64,000 bases of DNA from an uncultured Collinsella sp. (GTDB taxonomy: Bacteria; Actinomycetota; Coriobacteriia; Coriobacteriales; Coriobacteriaceae): the NCBI GenBank assembly GCA_900541235.1, contig UQIW01000009.1, positions 23,935-87,934 on the forward strand. The letters run 5' to 3'. Shown in pieces: positions 55,586 through 63,939 of this stretch; position 1 is the first letter of the stretch, and each line of letters opens with the position of its first letter. Both the position numbers and the translations under genes were made by a program. Below the pieces are notes generated by a model. The model made no database searches. It was given only the letters and a program-made list of their open reading frames with translations, and was not told where the DNA came from.

Positions 55586-56668
55586 TTGAAGAAAAGCAAT
55601 CTGGGCTATGTGCTGGTGCTGATCGCCGCGCTTATGTGGGGCAGCATCGGAATCTTTGTAAACGGCATCTCGGCCATGGGCGTTTCGTCCCAGAGCATGG
55701 CTGCCTTTCGCTTGTTGGTCGGAGCGCTTATCTTGGCGCCGGTCCTGATGTTTATGGGCTGCCGTCCGGGTGAGGGGTCTACCGTGGCTCAGGGTCCGCT
55801 GGCCCTGTTCAAGGCAAGCCCTAAAGAGCTTGTTCCCTGTGCGCTTGTCGGCATCGTCGGTTTGGCCGCCGCCAACACCTGTTATTACGAGTGCATGGGC
55901 GAGGTGGGCATGTCCACGGCCTCGGTGCTGCTCTACACCTCGCCGGTGTTTGGCGTCATGCTCGGCCGCGTGCTTTATCGCGAGGACGTGACCCCCAACA
56001 AGCTCGTTGCCATTGTCTTTAACATCGTAGGCTGCGTGCTTGCAGTGACCAATGGCGACCTTTCCGGTTTTCATTTTTCGGTTTGGGGCGTCACGTCGGG
56101 CGTGATTGCAGGCCTTTGTGGTGCGTCGCTCGCGGTGTTTAGCCGAATAGCAACCAAGACGGTCCACCCGTTGGCTGTCACGTTTTGGGGCTTTGTTTTT
56201 GGCGGTGCGGTTATGGCAGCTATCGCGGCTCCGTGGCCGGATGTCGCCGCGGCAATGTCGCCACAGCTGCTGCTGCTGTTCCTTGGCTTTGGACTCATCC
56301 CCACAGCCGTTGCTTACATCTTATATATGCAGGGTCTGTCCATTGGGCTCGAGACATCGAAAGTTCCCGTCGTAATGTCTTTCGAGACGGTCGTCACCGT
56401 ACTGGTGGGCATTGGTGTCTACGCCGAGCCCGCCGGCGCGATTAAAGTCCTGGGCATCGTGTTGGTGCTCGCGTCCATCCTGATTATGAACACCGACTTC
56501 TCCAAGCTGCGCAACAGTGTGTTTGTCGGTCATGTCATTGAGAGCATGACCTTTAAGCCCAACGCGTGGTGGACCGAAAAATCTCAGGACATGGATCTGT
56601 TTAAGGAACGCACCGGCATTGCGCTGGAACCCACCGTACAGGAAAGCCCCTGGTACTTCGTGCGATAG
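55586..56668 (+). CDS. EamA/DMT-family transporter with a C-terminal tail
   Basis: A 360-residue protein with ten membrane helices in two EamA repeats (LIAALMWGSIGIFVNGISAMG at the start, GVTSGVIAGLCGASLAVFSRIA at the second). The start is TTG 55586, read from GAGGAGGCTGCG just before it. After the last helix a ~50-residue soluble tail ends in WYFVR, longer than usual. Position between the deglycase and the PTS suggests export of the released amine or of an amino acid; unproven. Confidence 0.85.
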   Translation: MKKSNLGYVLVLIAALMWGSIGIFVNGISAMGVSSQSMAAFRLLVGALILAPVLMFMGCRPGEGSTVAQGPLALFKASPKELVPCALVGIVGLAAANTCYYECMGEVGMSTASVLLYTSPVFGVMLGRVLYREDVTPNKLVAIVFNIVGCVLAVTNGDLSGFHFSVWGVTSGVIAGLCGASLAVFSRIATKTVHPLAVTFWGFVFGGAVMAAIAAPWPDVAAAMSPQLLLLFLGFGLIPTAVAYILYMQGLSIGLETSKVPVVMSFETVVTVLVGIGVYAEPAGAIKVLGIVLVLASILIMNTDFSKLRNSVFVGHVIESMTFKPNAWWTEKSQDMDLFKERTGIALEPTVQESPWYFVR

Positions 56669-56815
56669 GGGATTGCGCGCAGGGTCTGACCTGGGGTTAT
56701 CCAGCTAGCGCCGGCCTACCCAGTCCAACGTTTCGAGTACGTTAAACCCGTCAACGGTCGATTTTCACCCGCGAACGGTCTTTATACTAATTAGCAATAT
56801 AAGCAACGTATAAGA

Positions 56816-56834
56816 CGTTATAATGACCATAACG
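56816..56834. promoter_or_regulatory. operator-like motif before the PTS genes
   Basis: CGTTAT-AATGACC-ATAACG is an inverted repeat, overlapping TATAATGACCATAACG, which matches the motif at 55530. It sits only four bases before the AAAGGAGAAGG ribosome site of EIIAB, so it may lie in the transcript. CGTATAAGACG precedes it. Confidence 0.5.
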
Positions 56835-56850
56835 AAAAGGAGAAGGCAAG

Positions 56851-57774
56851 ATGAATCAGATCATTCTCGCATCTCATGGCGGCCTGGCCGCAGGCGCCAA
56901 AGACACGCTCGAGATGGTTCTCGGCGACGTGTCGAACGTCCACGTCGTGTCGCTTGCTCGTGACGACAAGGAGCCCATCACCAATAAGGTTGAGGCTATG
57001 ATCGCCACGTTCAACGCGGACGACACCGTCTATGTGCTGACCGATATGCTCGGCAGCTCGGTCAACAACAACATGGTCGAGCTTTCCAAGAACGGCACGA
57101 AGTTCACGGTTGTCAGCGGTTTCAACATCCCGTTGGCGCTCACGCTTGCTATGAGCCCCGCCCCCGTCAAGGGCGCCGAGCTCGCGGCCCTCATCAATGA
57201 GGCCCGCACCGGTCTGACCAACCCCAACGCACCGGTCGAGGCCGCCGCGGCTCCCGCCAAGAAGGCCAAGGCGTCCCGTCACAGCTCCGGTCCCGCCAAG
57301 ATCGTCCTCGCACGTCTTGACTACCGTCTGCTGCACGGCCAGGTCGTCTTTACTTGGACCACCAAGGTTCAGGCCGAGCGCATCATCGTCGTCGACAACG
57401 CTGCCGCCAACGATGACATCAAGAAGGGCGCTCTTAAGCTGGCCAAGCCCCAGGGCGTGCGCCTGAACGTCTTCACCGTCGAGCGTGCCCTCGCCAAGAT
57501 GGATAAGCTCAACACCCTCGGCGAGCGCGTCATGTTCGTCTTTGGCAACACTGCCGAGATGCTGCAGTTCTGTCAGGGCTACAAGCTCGACGCCATCAAC
57601 CTGGGCGCCACCGCCAACCACGACGGTGCCGATCAGGTCGGCGGCAAGGACAGCTCCGTCTTCCTCGACGCCACCCAGAAGGCCGACGTCAACCAGCTGC
57701 TCGACATGGGCATCAAGCTCTATGTCCAGCAGACCCCTACGTATCAGAGCGTCGACATCGACGCCAAGCTGTAA
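56851..57774 (+). CDS. PTS mannose-family EIIAB, fused
   Basis: A 307-residue fusion of EIIA (about 1-126) and EIIB (about 149-307) joined by an Ala/Lys linker. EIIA has the active His9 in MNQIILASHGGLA and DMLGSSVNNN; EIIB has the active His162 in RLDYRLLHGQV. It carries phosphate from HPr to the sugar entering through EIIC-EIID. GAAAAGGAGAAGG precedes ATG 56851. Fused EIIAB is usual in mannose systems, whereas the glucoselysine system of enterics has separate subunits. Confidence 0.95.
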   Translation: MNQIILASHGGLAAGAKDTLEMVLGDVSNVHVVSLARDDKEPITNKVEAMIATFNADDTVYVLTDMLGSSVNNNMVELSKNGTKFTVVSGFNIPLALTLAMSPAPVKGAELAALINEARTGLTNPNAPVEAAAAPAKKAKASRHSSGPAKIVLARLDYRLLHGQVVFTWTTKVQAERIIVVDNAAANDDIKKGALKLAKPQGVRLNVFTVERALAKMDKLNTLGERVMFVFGNTAEMLQFCQGYKLDAINLGATANHDGADQVGGKDSSVFLDATQKADVNQLLDMGIKLYVQQTPTYQSVDIDAKL

Positions 57775-57810
57775 TCAACCAGGCTTTTGCCTGACTGAAA
57801 GGAGAAGGGT

Positions 57811-58605
57811 ATGAATACGTTCATCAGTGCGGTGCTCGTCGGCCTCGTCGGCGTGTTCTGCATGTGGGACTCCCGCCTGCTCGGTCGTCTTAACTTCGAG
57901 CAGCCCCTCGTTGGCGCTACGCTCGTCGGTCTGCTGCTGGGCGATGTGCCCACCGGCCTTGCCGTCGGTGCCGCCGTCGAGCTCGTGTCCATGGGCCTGG
58001 TGCAGGTCGGCGCCGCCGTTCCGCCCGATATGGTCCTGGGCGGCATCGTGGCCGCTGCCTTTGCGTGCCTGACCGATGCTTCTGCCGAGACCGCCATGAC
58101 GATCGCCATCCCGGTCGCCGTCCTGGGTCAGCTCCTCGGCATCGTGTTCCGTTCCATCATCGCCGCCCTCACCCATGTGGCAGATAGCGCGATCGATAAC
58201 GGAAAGTTCAAGACCGCCTATCGTATGCACATCTGCGCCGGCTCCGGTCTGTACGCCATCATGTACTTCCTGCCGATCTTCCTCGCCGTCTTTGTTGGCA
58301 CCGACCTGGTTCAGGCCATCGTCAACATGGTTCCCGAGTGGCTGTCCACTGGTCTTAACGTTTCGACCAAGATCATGACCGCCTACGGCTTGGCCCTGCT
58401 GCTCACCATGATGATCAAGAAGGGTATGACTCCGTTCCTGTTCATCGGTTTCCTGCTCGCCGCTTACCTCAACCTGTCCGTCATCGCGGTCGCTCTGATC
58501 GGTGTGTGCCTGGCTGTCGTCTTCATGGGCTTCAAGTTCAACGGGTCCCATGCAGCCGCCGGTGTCGATTCCGACTACGATCCGCTCGAAGACGACGAAG
58601 ACTAA
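57811..58605 (+). CDS. PTS mannose-family EIIC
   Basis: A 264-residue membrane subunit. GALVGLLLGD-type sequence (GATLVGLLLGDVPTGLAVGAAVELVSMGLVQVGAAVPPD) is characteristic of mannose EIIC; seven or eight helices and an acidic tail. AAAGGAGAAGGG precedes ATG 57811. It forms the membrane complex with EIID 14 bases downstream. Confidence 0.94.
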   Translation: MNTFISAVLVGLVGVFCMWDSRLLGRLNFEQPLVGATLVGLLLGDVPTGLAVGAAVELVSMGLVQVGAAVPPDMVLGGIVAAAFACLTDASAETAMTIAIPVAVLGQLLGIVFRSIIAALTHVADSAIDNGKFKTAYRMHICAGSGLYAIMYFLPIFLAVFVGTDLVQAIVNMVPEWLSTGLNVSTKIMTAYGLALLLTMMIKKGMTPFLFIGFLLAAYLNLSVIAVALIGVCLAVVFMGFKFNGSHAAAGVDSDYDPLEDDED

Positions 58606-58618
58606 GGAGGAACACACT

Positions 58619-59452
58619 ATGGCAACCGCAACCAAGGACGTGTCCCTGAACAAGAAGGTCAGCCAGTTCTTCTGGCGCTCCTGGGCCATCCAGGCCTCTT
58701 GGAACTACGAGCGTCAGATGAACATGGGCTTCCTCTACGGCATGGTTCCCACGCTCGACCGCCTCTATCCGGACGAGTCCGACCCCAAGCAGCTCGCTGC
58801 TAAGAAAGAGGCTTACCACCGTCACATGGCGTTCTACAACTGCACCCCGCAGACGAGCGCCTTTATCCTGGGCCTCACCGCCTCCATGGAGGAGGAGTAC
58901 GCCAAGGATCCCGATAACTTCAACCCCGATTCGATTAACGCGGTCAAGACCTCCCTTATGGGCCCGCTTTCCGGCATCGGTGACTCCTTCTTCCAGGGCA
59001 CCATCCGTGTTATCGCCTTTGGTCTGGGCGTTCAGCTGGCTCAGCAGGGCTCCATCATGGGCCCGATCCTGGCCATGCTCATCTCCATCGTCCCCTCTGT
59101 GCTGATCACTTGGTTCGCAGCCAAGATGGGCTATCAGGGCGGCCACGAGTACCTGAGCAAGCTTCAGGGCGGCGACCTCATGGAGAAGCTCATGTATGTC
59201 TGCGGCATCGTGGGTCTTATGTCCGTAGGCGGCATGATCGCCACGCTGATCGGCGCCACCACCCCGCTGCAGTTCGCTGAGGGCACCGTCGTTATCCAGG
59301 ACATCCTGGACGGCATGATGCCCCAGATGATCTCCCTTGGCCTCACCGGCCTTATGTACTGGCTCATCAAGAAGAACGTCAACACCGGTTGGCTTCTCGT
59401 GATCGCCATCGTGGGCGGCATCGCCCTCTCCGCGGCCGGCATCTTGGCCTAG
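58619..59452 (+). CDS. PTS mannose-family EIID
   Basis: A 277-residue subunit. FFWRSWAIQASWNYERQMNMGFLYGMVP is the typical N-terminus; GPLSGIGDSFFQGTIRVIA and the C-terminal helices complete the fold. AAGGAGGAACAC gives ATG 58619. The upstream open frame is EIIC shadow. With EIIC it forms the translocation channel. Confidence 0.95.
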   Translation: MATATKDVSLNKKVSQFFWRSWAIQASWNYERQMNMGFLYGMVPTLDRLYPDESDPKQLAAKKEAYHRHMAFYNCTPQTSAFILGLTASMEEEYAKDPDNFNPDSINAVKTSLMGPLSGIGDSFFQGTIRVIAFGLGVQLAQQGSIMGPILAMLISIVPSVLITWFAAKMGYQGGHEYLSKLQGGDLMEKLMYVCGIVGLMSVGGMIATLIGATTPLQFAEGTVVIQDILDGMMPQMISLGLTGLMYWLIKKNVNTGWLLVIAIVGGIALSAAGILA

Positions 59453-59486
59453 TCGCGACCAAGCGTCTAACCGCTTTCCCCCGGGG

Positions 59487-59517
59487 GCCTGCCTGGCATC
59501 CCATACCCCAGGCAGGC
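59487..59517 (+). terminator. hairpin after EIID
   Basis: GCCTGCCTGG (59487-59496) pairs perfectly with CCAGGCAGGC (59508-59517), followed by TTCC; T-run weak, so partial terminator or mRNA stabiliser between EIID and the second SIS gene. Confidence 0.5.
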
Positions 59518-59530
59518 TTCCATCCCCAAA

Positions 59531-59561
59531 ATGCGACAATGGGACAGTCCCTTTGTCGCAT
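59531..59561. repeat. palindromic REP-like element before the second SIS gene
   Basis: Perfect 9-bp arms ATGCGACAA (59531-59539) and TTGTCGCAT (59553-59561) around TGGGACAGTCCCT, the same core as at 11596 but with different arms. Confidence 0.6.
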
Positions 59562-59651
59562 CCTCAACGGGCCGGCGACTCGGTCCAAATCACGGTAACC
59601 CTGCGAGCGCCCGGCAATGTGGCGCCGCAAAAATCGAAAGGAATGTGTCAG

Positions 59652-60635
59652 ATGTACGAGATCGACCTTAACCTCCCTAAGCAGATCGTCGCTGACGTCC
59701 TGTCCAACCACGAGATCCACAGTGTCGCCTTCGTCGGCTGCGGTGCTTCCATGTCCGACCTGTACCCCGCCAAGTACTTCCTGGCCAACAACACGGACAA
59801 GCTGAACGTTCAGATCTTCACCGCTAACGAGTTCAACTATGACACGCCTTCCTGGGTCAACGAGCACACCTTCGTGATCACCTGCTCCCTCGGTGGCTCC
59901 ACGCCCGAGACCGTCGAGGCCAACAAGACCGCCAAGAAGCACAACTGCCCGGTCGTCTCCCTCACCAACAAGGCTGGCTCCGCTCTGACCGTCGACGCCG
60001 ACTACGTCATCGTTCACGGCTTCCACGCCAACTTCGCTGCCAAGTGCGAGAAGCCCGGCTATGCCATCGCTCTTGCTCTCGAGATCCTTCAGCAGACCGA
60101 GGGCTATGACAAGTACGACGACATGATCACCGGCCTCACCAACGTCTTCGATCTCTGCGAGAACGCTGCTCAGTCCTGCAAGAAGCTCGCCAAGAAGTTC
60201 GCTGAGGACTTCAAGGACGACAAGATGATTTACTTCATGGCCTCTGGTGCCTCCGAGAAGATGGCTTACTCTCACGCCGCCTTCCTGTTCACCGAGATGC
60301 AGTGGATCGACGCCGCCGCCTACAACACCGGCGAGTACTTCCACGGCCCGTTCGAGGTTTCCACCGAGGGTAAGCCCTACGTCTTCTTCATGTCCGATGG
60401 CGCTACCCGTCCGATGGACGCCCGCGCCCTCACCTTCCTTGAGCGCATGGGCGCCAAGGTCGCTCTGATCGACTCCAAGGACTACGGCCTGGCTGACGCC
60501 GTGCCCGCGAGCGTCGTCACCTACTTCAACCCGCTGCTGCACCTCGCCGTTATGCGCGAGTACGGCAACCAGATCGCCGAGGCCCGTCAGCACCCGCTGA
60601 CCATGCGTCGCTACATGTGGAAGCTTTCCTACTAA
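59652..60635 (+). CDS. SIS-domain deglycase-like protein, second copy
   Basis: A 327-residue SIS protein with FVGCGASMSDLYPAKYFL, IFTANEFNYDTP, CSLGGSTPETVEAN (Ser-rich sugar-phosphate site) and the C-terminus MRRYMWKLSY. It is clearly paralogous to 54362. ATG 59652 is chosen because GAAAGGA lies nine bases before it; ATG 59643 abuts that site. In the two-deglycase locus type, one enzyme acts on glucoselysine 6-phosphate and the other on fructoselysine 6-phosphate; I cannot tell which is which. Confidence 0.8.
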   Translation: MYEIDLNLPKQIVADVLSNHEIHSVAFVGCGASMSDLYPAKYFLANNTDKLNVQIFTANEFNYDTPSWVNEHTFVITCSLGGSTPETVEANKTAKKHNCPVVSLTNKAGSALTVDADYVIVHGFHANFAAKCEKPGYAIALALEILQQTEGYDKYDDMITGLTNVFDLCENAAQSCKKLAKKFAEDFKDDKMIYFMASGASEKMAYSHAAFLFTEMQWIDAAAYNTGEYFHGPFEVSTEGKPYVFFMSDGATRPMDARALTFLERMGAKVALIDSKDYGLADAVPASVVTYFNPLLHLAVMREYGNQIAEARQHPLTMRRYMWKLSY

Positions 60636-60669
60636 TCACAAGTAAGTAGACCTTACGGGTTGATTGAGA

Positions 60670-60701
60670 GGGGATGGGGTTTGCGCCCCGTCCCCTTTTT
60701 T
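60670..60701 (+). terminator. intrinsic terminator after the second SIS gene
   Basis: GGGGATGGGG (60670-60679) pairs with CCCCGTCCCC (60686-60695, one G-U), then TTTTTT. It marks the end of the PTS/deglycase operon. Confidence 0.88.
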
Positions 60702-60743
60702 GCTCTTGGGAGGGCACGCCTGTCGCGTCGCAAAACCCAGGAT

Positions 60744-60784
60744 AAAACCTACCAAAATAAACCTGTCTCTATTTGGCAGGTGGG
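60744..60784. repeat. palindromic repeat supplying the ribosome site of the HAD gene
   Basis: AAAACCTACCAAAATAAACC followed by TGTCTCTATTTGGCAGGTGG; opposite-strand relative of 53399-53436 and aligned with 62876-62917. Its end overlaps the GGGAGGAG ribosome site of the next gene. Confidence 0.65.
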
Positions 60785-60795
60785 AGGAGATGCGT

Positions 60796-61425
60796 ATGAT
60801 CAAAGCAGTGCTGTTTGACATGGACGGCGTGCTGGTCGATACCGAGTGGTTCTACAACCGTCGTCGCGTGGCGTTTATGGAGGAGAAGGGGTTCCACTTT
60901 GACGAGATCCCCGATCTTTCGGGGTCTAACGAGCCGGCCATTTGGGAGGCGCTGGTGCCCGACGATGTTGAGCTGCGCGAGCGCCTTCGCGTGGAGTACA
61001 AGCAGGTCTACAGCCCGGACCACCCCGTTCCGTATGCCGAGCTGCTCAACGAGCAGACGGAGCCGGTGATGCGCGCACTGCACGAGCGCGGCGTGAAGTG
61101 TGCCATCGCGAGCTCGTCTTATCGTGAGCTCATTGACGAGCTGGTAGAGATTGCCGGTATCGCCGATGTGCTGGACTACACCATCAGCGGTCACGAGTGC
61201 AGTGCGTTTAAGCCCGACCCCGAGATCTACCTGCGTGCCATGGAGGCGCTGGGGGTGGAGCCTGCCGAGTGCCTGGTTATCGAGGATTCGCCTTTGGGGA
61301 TCGAGGCTGGCAAACGTTCCGGCGCCCGCGTCCTGGCACTGCGTCCGCACGAGGGCGTCAACCTCGATCAATCGCGAGCCGATGCCGTTATTGATAATCT
61401 GACCGACATTTTGGCCGCTTTGTAG
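60796..61425 (+). CDS. HAD-family phosphatase (beta-phosphoglucomutase-like)
   Basis: A 209-residue hydrolase. Nucleophile motif FDMDGVLVDTEW, then IASSSYREL (motif II Ser), KPDPEIYLRAMEALG (motif III Lys) and IEDSPLGIEAGKRSG (motif IV). The DMDGVLVDTE form fits small sugar phosphatases or phosphoglucomutases. ATG 60796 is favoured by GGGAGGAG six to seven bases before; ATG 60790 is too close. It may clear sugar phosphate from the neighbouring PTS pathway. Confidence 0.88.
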   Translation: MIKAVLFDMDGVLVDTEWFYNRRRVAFMEEKGFHFDEIPDLSGSNEPAIWEALVPDDVELRERLRVEYKQVYSPDHPVPYAELLNEQTEPVMRALHERGVKCAIASSSYRELIDELVEIAGIADVLDYTISGHECSAFKPDPEIYLRAMEALGVEPAECLVIEDSPLGIEAGKRSGARVLALRPHEGVNLDQSRADAVIDNLTDILAAL

Positions 61426-61522
61426 TGTCAATCCGCCGCGAGAAGCACGGGTTCAAACGTTTTTTGCGGTGGACTGGCTCAATTTGGTTTCGATTTTGAT
61501 CCGTTTGGCTTCGATTCGGACT

Positions 61523-61641
61523 AAGTGAGTAGACTTTTTGGCGCAGGCCGAGCACAATGCATATCTTCCTTTGTAAAACCGCAGGTCACAGGGGTGGCGG
61601 TTTTGGGTGTGCTCGGCAGATCGTAAAAAGTCTACTCACTT
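61523..61641. repeat. 119-bp nested inverted repeat after the HAD gene
   Basis: Three nested perfect stems: 17 bp (61523-61539 with 61625-61641), 10 bp GCCGAGCACA (61547-61556) with TGTGCTCGGC (61608-61617), and 8 bp AAAACCGC (61575-61582) with GCGGTTTT (61597-61604). The gap to 61780 otherwise carries the yitT promoter (TGC-TACAAT, extended -10 near 61730). Confidence 0.8.
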
Positions 61642-61780
61642 GGAATTTTGCCCTTTGGTCGTGGGGGTTGCTGGTCCCGTTTTGGTTGTCGAGGGAGGTT
61701 GAATTGAAGCGCCCCCGCACGCTCCATGCTACAATCGCGGGCATGCCCCACAACCACATCTGCCTTCGAAAGGAGCCTAC

Positions 61781-62788
61781 GTGGCGAACGCCATCGATCA
61801 GCTCACGGACCGAGTGCTCGTGCTCGGCCGCCTCACCATCGTCCGCCGCGCCATTACTGCTGTGGCGGTCACCATTTCCGCCGTTCTCCAGACATTTCTG
61901 ATCCAGGCGTTCATTCAGCCCGCCGACCTGCTTCCGAGCGGTCTTACCGGCGTCGCGGTCCTGCTCGATCGCGTTACCTCGCTGGGTGGCGTTCATATCG
62001 ACATCTCGCTCGGCATGCTCGCGCTCAACATCCCCGTGGCGCTCTTATGCTGGAGCGGCATTAGCAAGCGCTTCGTCATCTTCTCGATGATGCAGGTCGT
62101 GCTCTCATCGCTGTTCCTCAACGTCTTTCACTTCGCGCCGTTTTTGGGCGACAAGATCATGCTCATCATTTTTGGCGGCGTGGTCTCGGGTCTGGGCGCT
62201 GCCATCGCGCTTAAATCCGGCGCATCCACCGGCGGCACCGACTTTATCGCGCTGTGGGTTTCCAACCACACGGGCAAGACCATCTGGGGCGTCATCTTTG
62301 GTTTCAACTGCTTTATCCTGGCGATCTTTGGCTTTATGTTTGGCTGGGACAAGGCGGCGTATTCCATCGTGTTCCAGTTTATTTCGACCAAGACTATCGA
62401 CAGTTTCTATCGTCGCTACGATCGCGTGACGCTGCAGATTACGACGCGCAAGGCAGACGAGGTCATGACTGCCTACGTAAACCATTTTCAGCACGGCATT
62501 AGCTGCGCCGAGGTCGTCGGCGGATACAGCCGCGAAAAGATGTACCTGCTGAACACCGTTGTTTCGACCTACGAGAGCCAGGACATTATCAAGTTGGTGT
62601 GCGACGTTGATCCCGGCGCCGTGATCAACGTGTTCCACACGCTCAACTTTGTGGGCGGCTGGTGGGGCGGTCATGTCGACGAGCCCATGCCCACGGCCGT
62701 TCCCGATCCCGACAAGCCCGCACGCATGGCCAGCAGGCAGGCGCGCCTCAGCGAACAGGACAGCCTGCAGCAGGATGACGGCAAGTAG
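61781..62788 (+). CDS. YitT-family membrane protein with DUF2179 domain
   Basis: A 335-residue protein: five or six membrane helices (about 22-185; IQAFIQPADLLPSGLTGVAVLL, LKSGASTGGTDFIALWVS are typical YitT) and a C-terminal DUF2179 domain (about 215-290, YDRVTLQITTRKADEVMTAYV). The role is unknown, possibly small-molecule export. Start is GTG 61781 after AAAGGAGCCTAC. A long charged tail follows. Confidence 0.85.
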   Translation: MANAIDQLTDRVLVLGRLTIVRRAITAVAVTISAVLQTFLIQAFIQPADLLPSGLTGVAVLLDRVTSLGGVHIDISLGMLALNIPVALLCWSGISKRFVIFSMMQVVLSSLFLNVFHFAPFLGDKIMLIIFGGVVSGLGAAIALKSGASTGGTDFIALWVSNHTGKTIWGVIFGFNCFILAIFGFMFGWDKAAYSIVFQFISTKTIDSFYRRYDRVTLQITTRKADEVMTAYVNHFQHGISCAEVVGGYSREKMYLLNTVVSTYESQDIIKLVCDVDPGAVINVFHTLNFVGGWWGGHVDEPMPTAVPDPDKPARMASRQARLSEQDSLQQDDGK

Positions 62789-62828
62789 GGTATTGGCATT
62801 TTGCCGGTCCTGCGCAACCCATCCGAAC

Positions 62829-62869
62829 GAGCCCCCCGAAAGCCCCGTTGCTTTCGAGGGCTCTCGTTT
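62829..62869 (+). terminator. intrinsic terminator of the yitT-like gene
   Basis: GAGCCC (62829-62834) and GAAAGC (62838-62843) pair with GCTTTC (62850-62855) and GGGCTC (62858-62863), followed by TCGTTT. Confidence 0.7.
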
Positions 62870-62875
62870 GCCCAG

Positions 62876-62917
62876 ATAAAACCTACCAAAATGAAGCTGT
62901 CGCTTTTTGGTAGGGAG
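62876..62917. repeat. palindromic repeat, third copy
   Basis: ATAAAACCTACCAAAATGAA then GCTGTCGCTTTTTGGTAGGG; aligns with 60744-60784 (also over the preceding CCCAG). ACCTACCAAAA pairs with TTTTGGTAGG. Confidence 0.6.
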
Positions 62918-62956
62918 GGTGTATCGTTTTATCAATATGAGGTAACATGAAACTAG

Positions 62957-62970
62957 ACGTTATATACGTA
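62957..62970. promoter_or_regulatory. operator-like palindrome before the second GntR gene
   Basis: ACGTTATATACGTA; its reverse complement shares GTATATAACG with 55527. AT-rich surroundings suggest this is the promoter of the gene and a site for its own product. Confidence 0.45.
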
Positions 62971-63006
62971 TTAGAAATTTAGCTATTTTGATAAGAGTGA
63001 TCAGAT

Positions 63007-63726
63007 ATGCCTGCGCCCAAAAATGCACCGCTTTACCAGCAGATTTATGACGAAATCAAGGATGCGATCGAGAAAGGTGTTTATGCACCCAAGGAGCGTA
63101 TTCCGTCCGAGCTTGAGCTAGCCGAGCAGTACGACGTGAGCCGCATTACGGTGCGCCGCGCCGTCGAGGAGCTGTGCTCCGATGGCTACCTGGTTAAGCA
63201 GCAGGGCCGTGGCACCTTTGTCTCCACGCCGCACATCAACCGCCAGTTCCACGCTTCGACGCTGCAGACGTTTACCGCGCTGTGTGCCGATAATGACATG
63301 AAGGCGGGCGCGCATGTGGTCGATCGCCAGATTGTGCCGGCACGTCAAAACGAGATGGAGTTCTTTGGCCTGCAGAAGGGCGCGCTGCTGCTGCACATCA
63401 AGCGCGTGCGTACGGCCGACGGCGAGCCCATTTTTGAGGAGAACATCTTTGTGCCGTTTGACGCCTACCGTGAGCTGTTGACGGCCGATCTTGAGGACAA
63501 GTCGATTTTTTCCGAGGTCGAGCGTGTTGGCGGAACGCCGATTGTCTCGGTTGGCTACCGCACGGTCGAGGCCGTTCGTGCCAATACCGAGCAGGCGGCC
63601 GAGCTGGGCATCGCTCCGCACGATCCACTGCTCAACCTGCGTGCCGGCTTTATCGGCCCCAATGGCGAGCCGGTCCTGATGGGTAAGCAGTACTACGTGG
63701 GATCGCGCTACGTCATGGTGATGTAG
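63007..63726 (+). CDS. GntR/HutC-family regulator with UTRA domain, second copy
   Basis: A 239-residue regulator: winged helix at about 8-75 (RIPSELELAEQYDVSRITVRRAVEELCSDGYLVKQQGRGTFV), UTRA domain at about 90-235 (FVPFDAYRELL, GFIGPNGEPVLMGKQYYVGSRY). It is only moderately like the 53434 copy. By motif sharing it may control the EamA and PTS promoters. The upstream gap has no other gene. Confidence 0.92.
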   Translation: MPAPKNAPLYQQIYDEIKDAIEKGVYAPKERIPSELELAEQYDVSRITVRRAVEELCSDGYLVKQQGRGTFVSTPHINRQFHASTLQTFTALCADNDMKAGAHVVDRQIVPARQNEMEFFGLQKGALLLHIKRVRTADGEPIFEENIFVPFDAYRELLTADLEDKSIFSEVERVGGTPIVSVGYRTVEAVRANTEQAAELGIAPHDPLLNLRAGFIGPNGEPVLMGKQYYVGSRYVMVM

Positions 63727-63731
63727 CTCTA

Positions 63732-63804
63732 GTTGCGCGGTTTTCCAAACCGCGCAACGGCTCGACGCTGCGCCTTTGGTTCCGCCGTTCTGACGAACGG
63801 CGGA
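63732..63804 (+). terminator. two hairpins after the second GntR gene
   Basis: GTTGCGCGGTTT-TCC-AAACCGCGCAAC (63732-63758) and TCCGCCGTTC-TGAC-GAACGGCGGA (63781-63804), both perfect stems, without T-runs. They could stop or stabilise the transcript. Confidence 0.5.
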
Positions 63805-63939
63805 CCGGTCGACGCCGCAAGCCCGCCAGAGCGGCAATCTGCAGAATGAGCGTGGAAAATCTCCCGTTTTTGGCTCGGTTGGGGGTGCGGACGATTTCTT
63901 GGACCGCGCCTAGGCGTATCCAATGGAGTGGGTATGATG

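Noticed and set aside
55586..56668. EamA gene as a pseudogene because of missing ATG
   Set aside because: TTG with a strong GAGGAGG site is a reasonable start and the frame is intact.
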